Assembly (NCBI GenBank): GCA_050949885.1
Contig: JBMNGO010000007.1
Coordinates: 62,001 to 126,000, forward strand
DNA length: 64,000 nucleotides
From: JBMNGO01 sp050949885
GTDB lineage: Bacteria > Bacillota > Syntrophomonadia > Syntrophomonadales > Syntrophomonadaceae
Reading direction: 5' to 3'
Shown here piece by piece: positions 7,751 to 16,878 of the stretch (position 1 is its first letter; the number at the start of each line of letters is the position of its first letter). Both the position numbers and the translations under genes were made by a program. The notes beneath the pieces were generated by a model that made no database searches, was not told the origin of the DNA, and worked only from the letters and a program-made list of their open reading frames with translations.

Positions 7751-8983
7751 ATGAAATACTTACCACAGGTAAAATATTCTCTCACCATATTGCTGGCCAT
7801 AATAATGGTGGGCAGTTTTTGCACCGGACTTTTGGCCGACACTGAATCCCAGGTGCAAAAGGCCATAGATAAGGCCCTGGGCTATTATAATTTCCAGGGC
7901 GAGTATAATAATTGGGAATCCCTGGGGATTAGCTGGGCGGGAGCGGATACCCGGTCCAAGCTGAGAATAAAGGATAATCTGCAAAGCCCTGCTGATTATG
8001 CTGGTGCGTTGATGGGAGGTATAGCCGGCGGAGCCGGTGGGGAGTTAGTAAACAGTTACATAGGTACTCTGCAGGGGATGCAGGATCAGGAGGCAGGCCA
8101 TTTTAATATTACCGTGGGCGAAGATGTTTACAACACTCTGAATCATACTATCTGGGCTGTAATCGCCCTGGATTTTGCGGCCCATAACGGATTTGCTGTT
8201 GCTTATGACAGGGAAAAAGCCGTTGATTATATCTGCAGCCAGCAGGATGCCAGCGGCGGATTTAATGAAGGCGGGTGGGGTGTTGATGTTGATTCAACTG
8301 CCCATGCTTTAATTGCCCTGGCAGCGGATAAAGAGGAAAAAGCAGCCGTGATTGACAAAGCCCTGGAATATTTGCGCAATCAGCAGCTGGACTCCGGAGC
8401 TTTTGACAACTGGGGCGAAAGCCCGGATTCCACAGCGGCGGTACTGGAAGCTCTTACTGCTCTTAATATGGATCCCCTAGCTGAATCCTGGTTAAAAGAG
8501 GAGAACAACATGGTAGAGGCTCTCCTAAGTTACCAACTGGATAATGGAGCTTTTTTCTCTCCCTGGAACCCGGGGGAAGCGAATGCAATGACTACCTGGA
8601 ATGCTTTGTTGGCTCTGGGCGATCTGGTTAACAACCGGTCCAAATATATGAGTCCCATGCCCCCCAATAACGGTTGGAGCCTGGCCATAGACGGAGAAGA
8701 GTCCCTGGCCTTGGGGCATGATGCGGCCCTTAATCTGGTATTGCATAATTCAGGTGATAATGCCTCGGAAGTCCTGGCAGTAGCAGCCTTGTATAATGTG
8801 GCCAACGAGTATATGGTGACTTATATTTCTATGTTTACTGAGATTAAGGCCGGCTCCGGGTTCTGTTTGGGCTGTGGATTTCCCATTCCCGATGAAGGGG
8901 AATATGAAGTGAGATTTTTTGTATGGGATAACTGGAATAATCAACAGCCTCTTCTCAGTCCGAGTGCTATCCGGCTGCCGTAG
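7751..8983 (+). CDS. Secreted alpha/alpha-barrel protein with prenyltransferase-type repeats; transcobalamin-like candidate
   Basis: A 410-residue exported protein. A signal peptide covers about residues 1-30 (hydrophobic LTILLAIIMVGSFCTGLLA). Residues 45-300 hold repeats of the squalene cyclase/prenyltransferase type: QDQEAGHFNITVG, SQQDASGGFNEGG followed by VDSTAHALIALA, QQLDSGAFDNWG followed by DSTAAVLEAL, and QLDNGAFFSPW. This fold is also that of the N-terminal domain of animal transcobalamin and intrinsic factor. The last 110 residues look like a beta-sandwich. TAGGAGGAAATAAG precedes the ATG. It is the first gene behind the cobalamin riboswitch; the stop codon overlaps the ribosome site of the next gene. 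A role in extracellular corrinoid capture is inferred from riboswitch plus fold. It is not a terpene cyclase, since no acidic cyclase motif was seen. Confidence 0.8.
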   Translation: MKYLPQVKYSLTILLAIIMVGSFCTGLLADTESQVQKAIDKALGYYNFQGEYNNWESLGISWAGADTRSKLRIKDNLQSPADYAGALMGGIAGGAGGELVNSYIGTLQGMQDQEAGHFNITVGEDVYNTLNHTIWAVIALDFAAHNGFAVAYDREKAVDYICSQQDASGGFNEGGWGVDVDSTAHALIALAADKEEKAAVIDKALEYLRNQQLDSGAFDNWGESPDSTAAVLEALTALNMDPLAESWLKEENNMVEALLSYQLDNGAFFSPWNPGEANAMTTWNALLALGDLVNNRSKYMSPMPPNNGWSLAIDGEESLALGHDAALNLVLHNSGDNASEVLAVAALYNVANEYMVTYISMFTEIKAGSGFCLGCGFPIPDEGEYEVRFFVWDNWNNQQPLLSPSAIRLP

Positions 8984-8997
8984 GAGGTGCGTGACTG

Positions 8998-10818
8998 TTG
9001 AATAAGAAAAGAACGGCTCTATTTATCCTAATACTTCTCTTAACAGCTTTTTCCCCGGGAATGGCGCTGGGCAATGATCTAGCTGTTGATCAGCCACTGA
9101 TTGAAGGCAGCCAGGTAACCTTGACGGGGCAAGGTCTTTCTGGCCAATGGGTGACCGTGATGGTTACGCGAGTAGACGGAAATAGGGCCTACATCGGCCA
9201 GCAGAGAACATCTGCAGCTGGAGATTTTGCCTTTGTTTTTACCCTGAACCAGGGCAATTACAGTGCCAGCATTTCCTCGCGGGGGCAAACAGCAGCCGTG
9301 GATTCTATAATAATTACCGCTGATCCCACGGATCCTGGAGGAAATGGTAATTCGGGAGGCATTGATCCTTCAGACGAATGCTGCTGTTTTATTTCGGTAA
9401 CAGGTGATGCGGAAAAAGGAAGCATATTGGGCCTAACCCAATGGAAATGGACCAGCGGCAGACACTCGGTAACTGATGTTTTAGGCTCCATTCTTAATAG
9501 TAAAGGAATAAGCTTCCAATTGGCAGTTGGGGGAGCCTATATAAAAAGTATTGACGGGTTAACGGAGAAGAAGCCGGGGCATCCTTTGAGCGGATGGCTT
9601 TACAGAGTAAATGGGGTTTTCCCCGGTGTGAGTCCTGCCGATTATATGGTGCAGGACGGAGATGTGATAGATATTATTTATACCCTGGATGGGGGACAGG
9701 ATGTGGGAGCTCCTGCTTACCTGGAACCGGAGAAACCAGTGCTAAATACCAATAATATTTCTTCTGCCTTTTCAAGATATGCCAATGCACTGGGATCACT
9801 GGGCGAAACCTGTATCTTTCTCAATACTAAGGAAATAATGAGCTTTAAAGAGGCGGAGTTTTTAAGAGAGCAGTTTCGGGCCAACCAGGTCAGGCTCAGT
9901 GGGTTGGCAGGCCCCAATGAAACCTTTCTGTCTGATGAAGCGGGTGAAGTATTGCTTTTCATACCTGAAAAAGCCCTGCAGAAGAACCTGCAGATCACCG
10001 TAACTGAGCTTGATCCCGGGAAAGAGCCCACCAGCCGGAGCTATAGAATAGGATCTTCAGTTTATGAGTTTGGCCCGGAAGGAACCCAGTTTGACCAGCC
10101 TGTCAGCATAATTATAAAGTGCCCATTGTCTGATCAAGATAAACTGGAGGGATTAACCCCTGCCCGGTATGACGGAAAAATAGGGGAGTGGATACCTTTT
10201 CCGGGGGTTATCGATCTTGAAGAGGGCCTGGTAATATTTAATACCGATCATTTTTCCCAATACGCGGTTGTACAAAAAATGCCCCCGCAAAAGACTTTCA
10301 GCGATGTAGGGCCTGAATTTTCTTGGGCTGAGGACTCTATTGAAGTACTAGCCCAAATGGATATTGTAAAAGGGGTTAATGGTTGTTTTGAACCGGGGCG
10401 TGATATTACCCGGGCAGAAATGCTGGCCTTGCTGATAAGAGCCGGTGAATTTGAAAATCCAGTGCGGGGTAATACCGTTTTTAGCGATGTGGCGGAAAAC
10501 CACTGGTTCTTTACAATTGTTCAAAAGGCCTATGCCCTTGGTTTGGTTAAAGGTTACCCGGATGGCAGTTTTAAACCTGGCCAGCCTGTAACCTGGAATG
10601 AAGCCGCCGCTGTCCTGGACCGGATGGCGGCCGCCCGGACGAATGGGGAAAAAATAGCAGGTGATGACCACCATAGGTGGCCTCCTGACTCGCCCCTGTA
10701 TGCCAAAAAGGCAGGGTTATTCTCCCGCTATGCACCCTTCCAGGGTGACTATTACCTATCCAGAGCTGAAGCAGCTGTACTGGTACATAAAAACCTCAAA
10801 ACCATAAAGGGTGAATAA
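8998..10818 (+). CDS. SLH-anchored DUF4430 (transcobalamin beta-domain-like) surface protein
   Basis: A 606-residue exported protein from a TTG start (AGGAGGTG eight bases upstream). The parts are: signal peptide (1-25); an Ig-like segment (about 30-110); and a DUF4430 domain (about 135-235) recognisable from HSVTDVLGSIL, YIKSIDGL, SGWLYRVNGVFPG and MVQDGDVIDIIYT. A ZU5/Ig-like middle (about 320-430) and SLH repeats follow from about residue 440 (FSDVGPEFSWAEDSIEVLAQM, AENHWFFTIVQKAYALGLV, GYPDGSFKPGQPV). DUF4430 is the family of the C-terminal beta domain of human transcobalamin and intrinsic factor; SLH repeats bind cell-wall polymers. A surface-bound corrinoid-binding role is inferred. An unusual CCC triplet sits just before the DUF4430 domain. 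Confidence 0.85.
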   Translation: MNKKRTALFILILLLTAFSPGMALGNDLAVDQPLIEGSQVTLTGQGLSGQWVTVMVTRVDGNRAYIGQQRTSAAGDFAFVFTLNQGNYSASISSRGQTAAVDSIIITADPTDPGGNGNSGGIDPSDECCCFISVTGDAEKGSILGLTQWKWTSGRHSVTDVLGSILNSKGISFQLAVGGAYIKSIDGLTEKKPGHPLSGWLYRVNGVFPGVSPADYMVQDGDVIDIIYTLDGGQDVGAPAYLEPEKPVLNTNNISSAFSRYANALGSLGETCIFLNTKEIMSFKEAEFLREQFRANQVRLSGLAGPNETFLSDEAGEVLLFIPEKALQKNLQITVTELDPGKEPTSRSYRIGSSVYEFGPEGTQFDQPVSIIIKCPLSDQDKLEGLTPARYDGKIGEWIPFPGVIDLEEGLVIFNTDHFSQYAVVQKMPPQKTFSDVGPEFSWAEDSIEVLAQMDIVKGVNGCFEPGRDITRAEMLALLIRAGEFENPVRGNTVFSDVAENHWFFTIVQKAYALGLVKGYPDGSFKPGQPVTWNEAAAVLDRMAAARTNGEKIAGDDHHRWPPDSPLYAKKAGLFSRYAPFQGDYYLSRAEAAVLVHKNLKTIKGE

Positions 10819-10884
10819 GGCTGTGGGGTTTAGGCACGGCCGGCAAGTATTTGCCGAAAAATTGACTGAGGCAGGGACATTACC

Positions 10885-11970
10885 ATGAAGAAAAAACCGG
10901 CCATAGCATTAATAATGATGATCTGCTGGTTTATAGTATGGCCGGGGTGCGCAGGAGATATCTCCCAGGTTGCGGACCTGCGACCTGAAGGGCAGAGGGA
11001 AGAAATACCTGTAGAATCTTCCCCTGCGGCTAGCCTAGCGGCGCCTCCTGCCAGCCCGGAGGAACCACCTGATAGCAGTGAGACTAAGCCGCCGGTTCAG
11101 GAAAACTCGGGCAGCCCACAAGCGGGCTACAGTGAGGCATCCATTCGGCTGGTAGTTTCTTGCGATTATGGTCAGGAAACGGTTTTTGACAGCCGGGTTA
11201 AAGCCTTGGCCAACAGCAGTGTTATGGATGTTACCTCCAGGCATCTGGAGGTGGAACAAGCCTATGGAGGCGGTTTTGTAAATTCCATAAACGGAATAGC
11301 CTCCGGGTATACGGGCCAGTCGGGCGGTGCCCGCAAGAAAAAGGACTGGTTTTTATTTATTAATGGAGTACTTTCAGGTACCGGTGCTGATGAAATAAAA
11401 GTTCAGGATGGCGATACCATCTGGTGGGATTATCATAACTGGGGCACTAGCGCTTTTACCCCGGCCATATTGGGGGCTTATCCACAGCCCTTTTCCCGCC
11501 AGGCTTTGGTTTTATTCAGTCCCTCCTGCAGTACCCAAGCCCACGCTATCAAGGCAAAGCTTACAGGCCACACCGAGATAGCGGAATTGTCGGGTGGGGA
11601 GGTTATTAATAGAAAACAACCCACCATCCTGGTGGGTCTTTTAGAGGAGATTAATGATTATGCGGAGGTTATGTCATTTTTTCAGCAGCCAAGTAAAACG
11701 GGGCTATTTTTTCAAATAGATTCCGGGGAGATGCTTGCTCTCAACAGGGATTTGCAAGCTACCGGCAAAAGGGTCTCCAATGGCGGAGCCGGTATAGGGA
11801 TTACCGGCAGCGGGATGGGCGACCATAATCCTCTTTTATTTGTAATAGGTGCTGATCTTCCAGGACTGGAAAAAGCATTAGGGGTGCTATTAGGAGATGC
11901 CATAGAACCCCGTTTTGCCTGGGGAATGCTCGTTGACGAGTCTGGCTGCTATTCATTACCGGGACAATAA
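10885..11970 (+). CDS. DUF4430 lipoprotein, candidate corrinoid-binding protein
   Basis: A 361-residue protein with a hydrophobic leader ending VWPGC, a slightly non-canonical lipobox with Cys22. A Pro/Ser/Glu-rich linker (about 25-85) suits a wall-spanning tether. A DUF4430 domain spans about 95-190 (SSVMDVTSRHLE, FVNSINGIASGY, DWFLFINGVLSG, KVQDGDTIWWDYHNWG). The following 170 residues (PTILVGLLEE, PLLFVIGADLPGLEKALG) are an extra alpha/beta domain I do not recognise. It is the third gene of the cobalamin-riboswitch operon. As the membrane-proximal DUF4430 protein it could hand corrinoid to an ABC importer encoded elsewhere; that is inference. The ribosome site is weak (GGCAGGG). Confidence 0.8.
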   Translation: MKKKPAIALIMMICWFIVWPGCAGDISQVADLRPEGQREEIPVESSPAASLAAPPASPEEPPDSSETKPPVQENSGSPQAGYSEASIRLVVSCDYGQETVFDSRVKALANSSVMDVTSRHLEVEQAYGGGFVNSINGIASGYTGQSGGARKKKDWFLFINGVLSGTGADEIKVQDGDTIWWDYHNWGTSAFTPAILGAYPQPFSRQALVLFSPSCSTQAHAIKAKLTGHTEIAELSGGEVINRKQPTILVGLLEEINDYAEVMSFFQQPSKTGLFFQIDSGEMLALNRDLQATGKRVSNGGAGIGITGSGMGDHNPLLFVIGADLPGLEKALGVLLGDAIEPRFAWGMLVDESGCYSLPGQ

Positions 11971-11986
11971 AAAAGGAGTGAGAGTA

Positions 11987-13492
11987 GTGATAAAAAAATG
12001 GCCCGGCCAAGTGGCCAAAGTAATTTTGATTATTTTTGCTGTGCTGATTATTAACCCGAGCCTTTCCCTGGCTGGCTCAGACTCGGGTTACAAGGAGCTT
12101 TTGCAGGCATCTGCCCATAAAGCCCAAGAATTCCTGCAATCCTACCATAGGGAACAGGAATGGGAGGATTTTATGGGCTGGACTTTCCTGGCTTTTTATG
12201 GGGCGGAACAGAGTTTAGGAAACTTAAAAGATATTACTGACAAGTCATTGGCCAAGTTCGAGCAGAAGGTGAAAACCGGTGCAGGTTTTAATAGTTCAAT
12301 TACTACCGACCTGGATAGGCTGCTTTTGGTACTGACTGCGGCCGGAGTTGATCCCCATAACTTTGCCGGCCAAAACCTGGCTCAGTCCCTGGCTGCCAGC
12401 CAGCTTCCTTCGGGCAAATTTCCCGATGATACTACCTACGGGGGCGAGGATCTGGTGAACGCCCACATCTGGTCTATCATAGCTTTACAGGCCGCCGGGA
12501 TTGATGGATGGGATAGTGATAAGGCATGGAAGTGGCTGGCAGCAAACCAAAACCCCGATGGCGGTTTTAGTTTCATGGCGGGGATTCCCTATTCGGATGT
12601 TGATGTAACTGCCAGTGCGGTTATTGCCCTGGCTATGGCGGGCACGACCGCAGATGATGCGGTTTTAAAGAGGGCTATGGAGTTCCTCCTCAGCCAGCAA
12701 ACCCAAAGCGGCCATTTTGCCAGTTTCAATGAGGAAAATCTTGAATCAACGGCCATGGTCATACAAGCATTAATTACAGCGGGAATTGATCCGCAAGCAG
12801 ATACTCTTTCCCGAAACGGTCGGGGCCTGGTTGATATTCTCTTATCGTACCAGAATGAAGACGGGTCCTTTTCCCATCTTCCAGGAGGAAAGGGCAATGT
12901 TATGGCTACCGAGCAAGCACTATTGGCAGTAGGGGATTTGTTGACAGGCCAAAGTGTTTATAAACGGCTGATGGAAAACCGGCCAAAGAGTTTTTTCGTG
13001 GATGTTAATCCCCATTACTGGGCATATGAAGCCATAGCGGCATTACAGCAAAGGGGAATAATGAACGGGTACCCTGACCATACATTTAAACCTGAGCAAA
13101 ATATTAAAAGATCTGAGTTCGCCCGACTGTTAACTGTCAGCAGCGGCGAGCCCTTTACAGATGCGAACCGGGATACTCCTTTTGCCGATGTTCAGCAAAA
13201 CCACTGGGCCAGTGCAGAAATACTCTTCTGCCACGAAAAGGGCTGGTTGCAGGGAGCTGATAATCAGTTGTTTTATCCTGATAGGGAGCTTACCGGAGCT
13301 GAACTGGCAGCCGTGGCAGTCAGATTAAAAGGTATAGCTTCTGGAAACTCTGAGCCGGGATCCCAGTGGTATTCCTCCTACATAGAAAGGGCTAGGGAGG
13401 CAGGACTCTTGTATCCGGATTTTGCTCCTGAAGGAAAGGCTACCAGAGCCCAGTGTGCATATATTATGTGGAGACTCAATTCTGCCCAGTGA
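11987..13492 (+). CDS. SLH-anchored alpha/alpha-barrel protein; transcobalamin-like candidate
   Basis: About 501 residues from a GTG at 11987 with AAAGGAGTGAGAG upstream; the first residues KKWPGQVAKVILIIFAVLI form a signal peptide ending at SLSLAG. Residues 45-330 contain barrel repeats (QLPSGKFPDD, NQNPDGGFSFMAG, DVTASAVIALAMAG, QQTQSGHFASF, QNEDGSFSHLPG) as in the first gene of the operon. The C-terminus has SLH repeats (FFVDVNPHYWAYEAIAAL, GYPDHTFKPEQNI, FADVQQNHWASAEILF). It therefore combines the barrel domain type with the SLH anchor carried by the second gene's DUF4430 protein. It closes the operon: a terminator follows at 13508. Upstream in-frame Met codons overlap the previous gene and are disfavoured by the ribosome site. 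Confidence 0.82.
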   Translation: MIKKWPGQVAKVILIIFAVLIINPSLSLAGSDSGYKELLQASAHKAQEFLQSYHREQEWEDFMGWTFLAFYGAEQSLGNLKDITDKSLAKFEQKVKTGAGFNSSITTDLDRLLLVLTAAGVDPHNFAGQNLAQSLAASQLPSGKFPDDTTYGGEDLVNAHIWSIIALQAAGIDGWDSDKAWKWLAANQNPDGGFSFMAGIPYSDVDVTASAVIALAMAGTTADDAVLKRAMEFLLSQQTQSGHFASFNEENLESTAMVIQALITAGIDPQADTLSRNGRGLVDILLSYQNEDGSFSHLPGGKGNVMATEQALLAVGDLLTGQSVYKRLMENRPKSFFVDVNPHYWAYEAIAALQQRGIMNGYPDHTFKPEQNIKRSEFARLLTVSSGEPFTDANRDTPFADVQQNHWASAEILFCHEKGWLQGADNQLFYPDRELTGAELAAVAVRLKGIASGNSEPGSQWYSSYIERAREAGLLYPDFAPEGKATRAQCAYIMWRLNSAQ

Positions 13493-13507
13493 TTATTATC
13501 AAACGCA

Positions 13508-13545
13508 GGGAGTGTGGCCTATCTGATGGCCATACTCCCTTTTTT
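13508..13545 (+). terminator. Terminator of the B12-riboswitch operon
   Basis: GGGAGTGTGGCC (13508-13519) pairs with GGCCATACTCCC (13528-13539), followed by TTTTTT. Confidence 0.9.
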
Positions 13546-13564
13546 CAGCCCTAGGAACTCCTGT

Positions 13565-14287
13565 TCATATTGTGGCCAGATGGTAGTAGGTTTCCGGGCC
13601 CACAATGCCATCAAGCCTGATTCCGCATAGTTTTTGCAGTTCCTTTACAGCCTTTTCGGTAAGGGGGCCGAAATAGCCATCAAGCTTTTCAGTGTAAAAA
13701 CCCTGTTCCTTAAGATGAACCTGGAGCCAGTAAACATCATACCCCCTGTTTTGATCCCAGCGTCCTCTCTGCAAAAGGCGTCCCCCCATAAAGGTATGCA
13801 GAAACAGGGAATAAATAGTATCTTGATCCGCAATGCCGTTTACCGGCAGGGCGTGATCCTTCTGAAACAGCTTTACGGTTGCCTGGGTTTGAGCCCCAAA
13901 GACACTGTCAGCAGGTCCCCCCAGGGCCAGGGCATATTTCTTCCTAGTGCTGGCCAATCGATTTTGCATTACCCACACATCAAATCCAGTGGAGCCCTTT
14001 TTTAGAATCCGTGAACCAAAGGGTTTTGCTTTGGAGGGCAGGTAGGAACCGGTTATTTGTCCTAGCAGGAGAAAGGTGTTTTTGTCGGCCACCCCATCCG
14101 GGGTAAGATAAAAAAACTTCTGAAATAGTTTTACTGCTTCCGCAGTTTTATTATCAAAATTTCCGTTAACAGCAACCGATGCCATAATGGGACCAGAGAG
14201 CTTATTTAAATGCCACTGCAGGATACTTACATCAGTGCCTGCACAGCCTACCTGTAATAAGCGCAGGCCAAAATCGGTACAAGTCAA
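13565..14287 (-). CDS. Protein with three peptidoglycan-binding (PG_binding_1) repeats
   Basis: A 240-residue protein built from three peptidoglycan-binding repeats. The first is LLQVGCAGTDVSILQWHLNKL to DGVADKNTFLLLGQ; the second is ILKKGSTGFDVWVMQNRL to NGIADQDTIYSLF; the third is YDVYWLQVHLKEQGFY to DGIVGPETYYHLA. No catalytic domain and no signal peptide are evident. Such all-repeat proteins occur in spore formers and may act on the cortex or wall from the mother-cell side; this is inference. It is convergent with the B12 operon and shares the intergenic terminator region. The repeats are each near 70 residues, the usual size. Confidence 0.88.
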   Translation of the reverse strand: MTCTDFGLRLLQVGCAGTDVSILQWHLNKLSGPIMASVAVNGNFDNKTAEAVKLFQKFFYLTPDGVADKNTFLLLGQITGSYLPSKAKPFGSRILKKGSTGFDVWVMQNRLASTRKKYALALGGPADSVFGAQTQATVKLFQKDHALPVNGIADQDTIYSLFLHTFMGGRLLQRGRWDQNRGYDVYWLQVHLKEQGFYTEKLDGYFGPLTEKAVKELQKLCGIRLDGIVGPETYYHLATI

Positions 14288-14543
14288 TAAAATTCCCCCC
14301 TCTGCAGTAATCTATCCTATTCTATGAATAAGTGTGAGGTGATGCCATAGCCACTTTTAGACTTCTGCTCCCCGGTAAACAAAAAAGCTGATAACTATTG
14401 CTTTGCTACGGCATACTAGGTAATAAGCCCCGCAGAACATAAAATTCTTTGCTGCCGGTGGATGGCTCACCCAAAGACTTGAAAAATTCCTTAGGGACCG
14501 AAAAAGGCTTTTCATTAGAAGCGCTAAAACTGGGTATGGACAT

Positions 14544-16517
14544 ATGATAAAGAAAGACCTTAAAAAGCGGCTATTGGTGACTATAGTTTTATTCGCTCTT
14601 TTTTTCCTGGCTGGAGCTTCTCTGGGGAGGCTTACTCCCTGGTTTTGTATGGTTTTGACTGATATTGATGATTGGGAGTATATACCGCAGGAACAAAGCG
14701 TAATATATTACTATGATGGACAAGAAATGGGCAGAATCGGATATGCGCGGCTGCATAGCGAAAATTTCCCGGTTTTTTTACAGCAGGCAGTAGTAGCCGT
14801 GGAAGACCGGCGCTTCTATTCCCACCGGGGAATTGATATTATCAGTATAGGCCGTGCTTTGTATAAAAATATTTTGACCCGAGGCAAAACTGAAGGAGCC
14901 AGCACTATTACCCAGCAATTGGCTCGTACCCTCTTTCTAAACCAGGAGAAAACTTACTTTCGCAAGATTAGGGAAATTATTTTAGCTCTGGCTCTCGAAC
15001 AGAAGTATTCCAAGGATAAGATCCTTTATATGTATCTGAACGAAATATATATGGGCAGAGGTTGTTCCGGGATGCCCATGGCAGCCCAGTCCTATTTCGG
15101 CAAAAGCATTAACGAGTTAAGCCATACGGAAATATGCGTTCTGGCTGGAATGATTAAAGCTCCTGAGCTTTATACTCCAGATGGAAACCTAAAGCTGCTG
15201 CAGCAGAGTTTCGATACAGTTATAAACATTCTTATAGCAGAGGGAATTATTAGCGCCCAAGACAGGGACGGTCTGGATTTTGAGTCATTAGAATTCCAAG
15301 CTTATACTCCACCAATGGTAGCACATCCCTATTTTGTAGCATATCTCAAAGAACAATTAAAAAGCTGTATTGGTGAGGAAATACTGTTTAAGCCCGGCCT
15401 TAAAATCTATACCACTTTGGACAGGGATATTCAAAAAACAGCAGAGGAGGTGACAGAATATTACTCCCATTGGCTGGCCCAACGGAGGATAAAAGCCGGC
15501 GATATGGCTCTGGTATCTGTTTCTCCGGATAGTGGTGCAATCAGAGCATTCATTGGAGGCGTAGACTTTGGTAAAAACCAGGTAAACATGGCCCTGCTTC
15601 CCCGCCAGCCAGGTTCGGCTATTAAACCCTTTTATTATGCAGCTGCTCTGGATGAAGGACTCATTTCTCCTGATAGTATGGTGAATAACCGACCCAGGGA
15701 TTTTGGCAACTATTTCCCGGTAAACTATGCTGCGGCACCTGATTTGGTCACTGTAAAGGAAGCGTTGATTCATTCATATAATGTAGCTTCATTGGAGGTA
15801 TTGGAAAAGGTAGGGATCAGCAAAGCTATTAAGAAATTGCAGGAGTTTGGTTTTACCACGATAACCAAGCAGGATAGGAATATGGCCATTGGCCTAGGGG
15901 GTATGGAAAAGGGAGTGTCTCCCCTGCAGATGGCAGCAGCGTTGGCAGTTTTTGCCGATAACGGCAGGTACCATGAAGGGTATGGTTTGGAAGAGGTTGT
16001 GGATTCGTACGGCAAAACCATATTCGCACATAACGGCAAGTATCGGTGGGTAATAAGCAGTACAACAGCACAAATAATGGACGATATGTTACAGGCTGTG
16101 GTGAGGCAGGGAACGGGTAAAAACGCCTATATAAAATACAAATGCGGGGGAAAAACAGGAACTACCAGTGATAGTCGGGATATATGGTATGCAGGTTATA
16201 CCGAGGAGCTATCCACTGCTATTTGGATTGGCAACAGTGATGGAAGTAAAGTGGAGGGTTATGGGACCTGGGGCGGAACCCTGGCTGCTCCGCTCTGGCG
16301 CGATTACATGAAAGGAGTGTATAGTAAACAAGATCGGGCATCTGTCTCAGCAACCAAGCAAGATAGCGGGATGGTCAGACCGTCGGCAGTATTGCCTGAT
16401 TTTTTGGAGCCGGTATCAGCAGGTCCCACTGTTGGTAATGCAAAAAATGGTTCATCAGCAAATTACCTGGGAGCCGAGGAATATGTCCATCTTAAGCCCT
16501 ATTTAGTCCTTCCATGA
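14544..16517 (+). CDS. Class A penicillin-binding protein (PBP1A family)
   Basis: A 657-residue bifunctional peptidoglycan synthase. An N-terminal membrane anchor (about 9-30) is followed by a family 51 glycosyltransferase domain (AVVAVEDRRFYSHRGID, EGASTITQQLARTLF, KILYMYLNEIYMGRG). The transpeptidase domain has SxxK as PGSAIKPFYY, SxN as SYNVAS and KTGTT near residue 545. Length is typical of the shorter clostridial enzymes. It polymerises and crosslinks peptidoglycan outside the membrane. No strong ribosome site precedes the chosen ATG, so the start is less sure than the function. It is apparently monocistronic. Confidence 0.93.
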   Translation: MIKKDLKKRLLVTIVLFALFFLAGASLGRLTPWFCMVLTDIDDWEYIPQEQSVIYYYDGQEMGRIGYARLHSENFPVFLQQAVVAVEDRRFYSHRGIDIISIGRALYKNILTRGKTEGASTITQQLARTLFLNQEKTYFRKIREIILALALEQKYSKDKILYMYLNEIYMGRGCSGMPMAAQSYFGKSINELSHTEICVLAGMIKAPELYTPDGNLKLLQQSFDTVINILIAEGIISAQDRDGLDFESLEFQAYTPPMVAHPYFVAYLKEQLKSCIGEEILFKPGLKIYTTLDRDIQKTAEEVTEYYSHWLAQRRIKAGDMALVSVSPDSGAIRAFIGGVDFGKNQVNMALLPRQPGSAIKPFYYAAALDEGLISPDSMVNNRPRDFGNYFPVNYAAAPDLVTVKEALIHSYNVASLEVLEKVGISKAIKKLQEFGFTTITKQDRNMAIGLGGMEKGVSPLQMAAALAVFADNGRYHEGYGLEEVVDSYGKTIFAHNGKYRWVISSTTAQIMDDMLQAVVRQGTGKNAYIKYKCGGKTGTTSDSRDIWYAGYTEELSTAIWIGNSDGSKVEGYGTWGGTLAAPLWRDYMKGVYSKQDRASVSATKQDSGMVRPSAVLPDFLEPVSAGPTVGNAKNGSSANYLGAEEYVHLKPYLVLP

Positions 16518-16538
16518 CTCAGAAAGAGAAGAAAGCAA

Positions 16539-16652
16539 TTAAAACTTATCCCACCAATTATAAAATAAAAATATTCCAATAATTGCCAAAATCAGGCTTA
16601 ATCCCAAGCACGCCATCAGAATTAGCACAAATGTAGTTGTTGAATCTTCCAT
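16539..16652 (-). CDS. 37-residue single-span membrane miniprotein
   Basis: A small ORF on the minus strand with an excellent ribosome site (GAGGAGGCAGG, 6 bases before the ATG). The product starts MEDSTTTFVLILMACLGLS and ends FYNWWDKF. About 23 hydrophobic residues form one transmembrane span, with an aromatic belt (YNWW) and a charged tail. It lies between the PBP gene and the PPDK regulator, antisense to both. The composition and ribosome site argue for a real gene; function is unknown. Confidence 0.65.
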   Translation of the reverse strand: MEDSTTTFVLILMACLGLSLILAIIGIFLFYNWWDKF

Positions 16653-16878
16653 TGGTATTTCCTGCCTCCTCATGCTCATAATATCATTTAATGATCCTTT
16701 TTGCACTTTACTAAAATTAACAGATCAACAGGGTTTATTTTTGATGTTTCGTGGCCATTTGGTGACAATACTGCAAATGTTGCCAAAAAAGAAGGTTAAA
16801 CAAAGATTTTTATCGAACCTTATATGTTAGTTAGGACAAAAATTTAAAACACAGTTTTATAAAAGGGGGATGGTTTGG

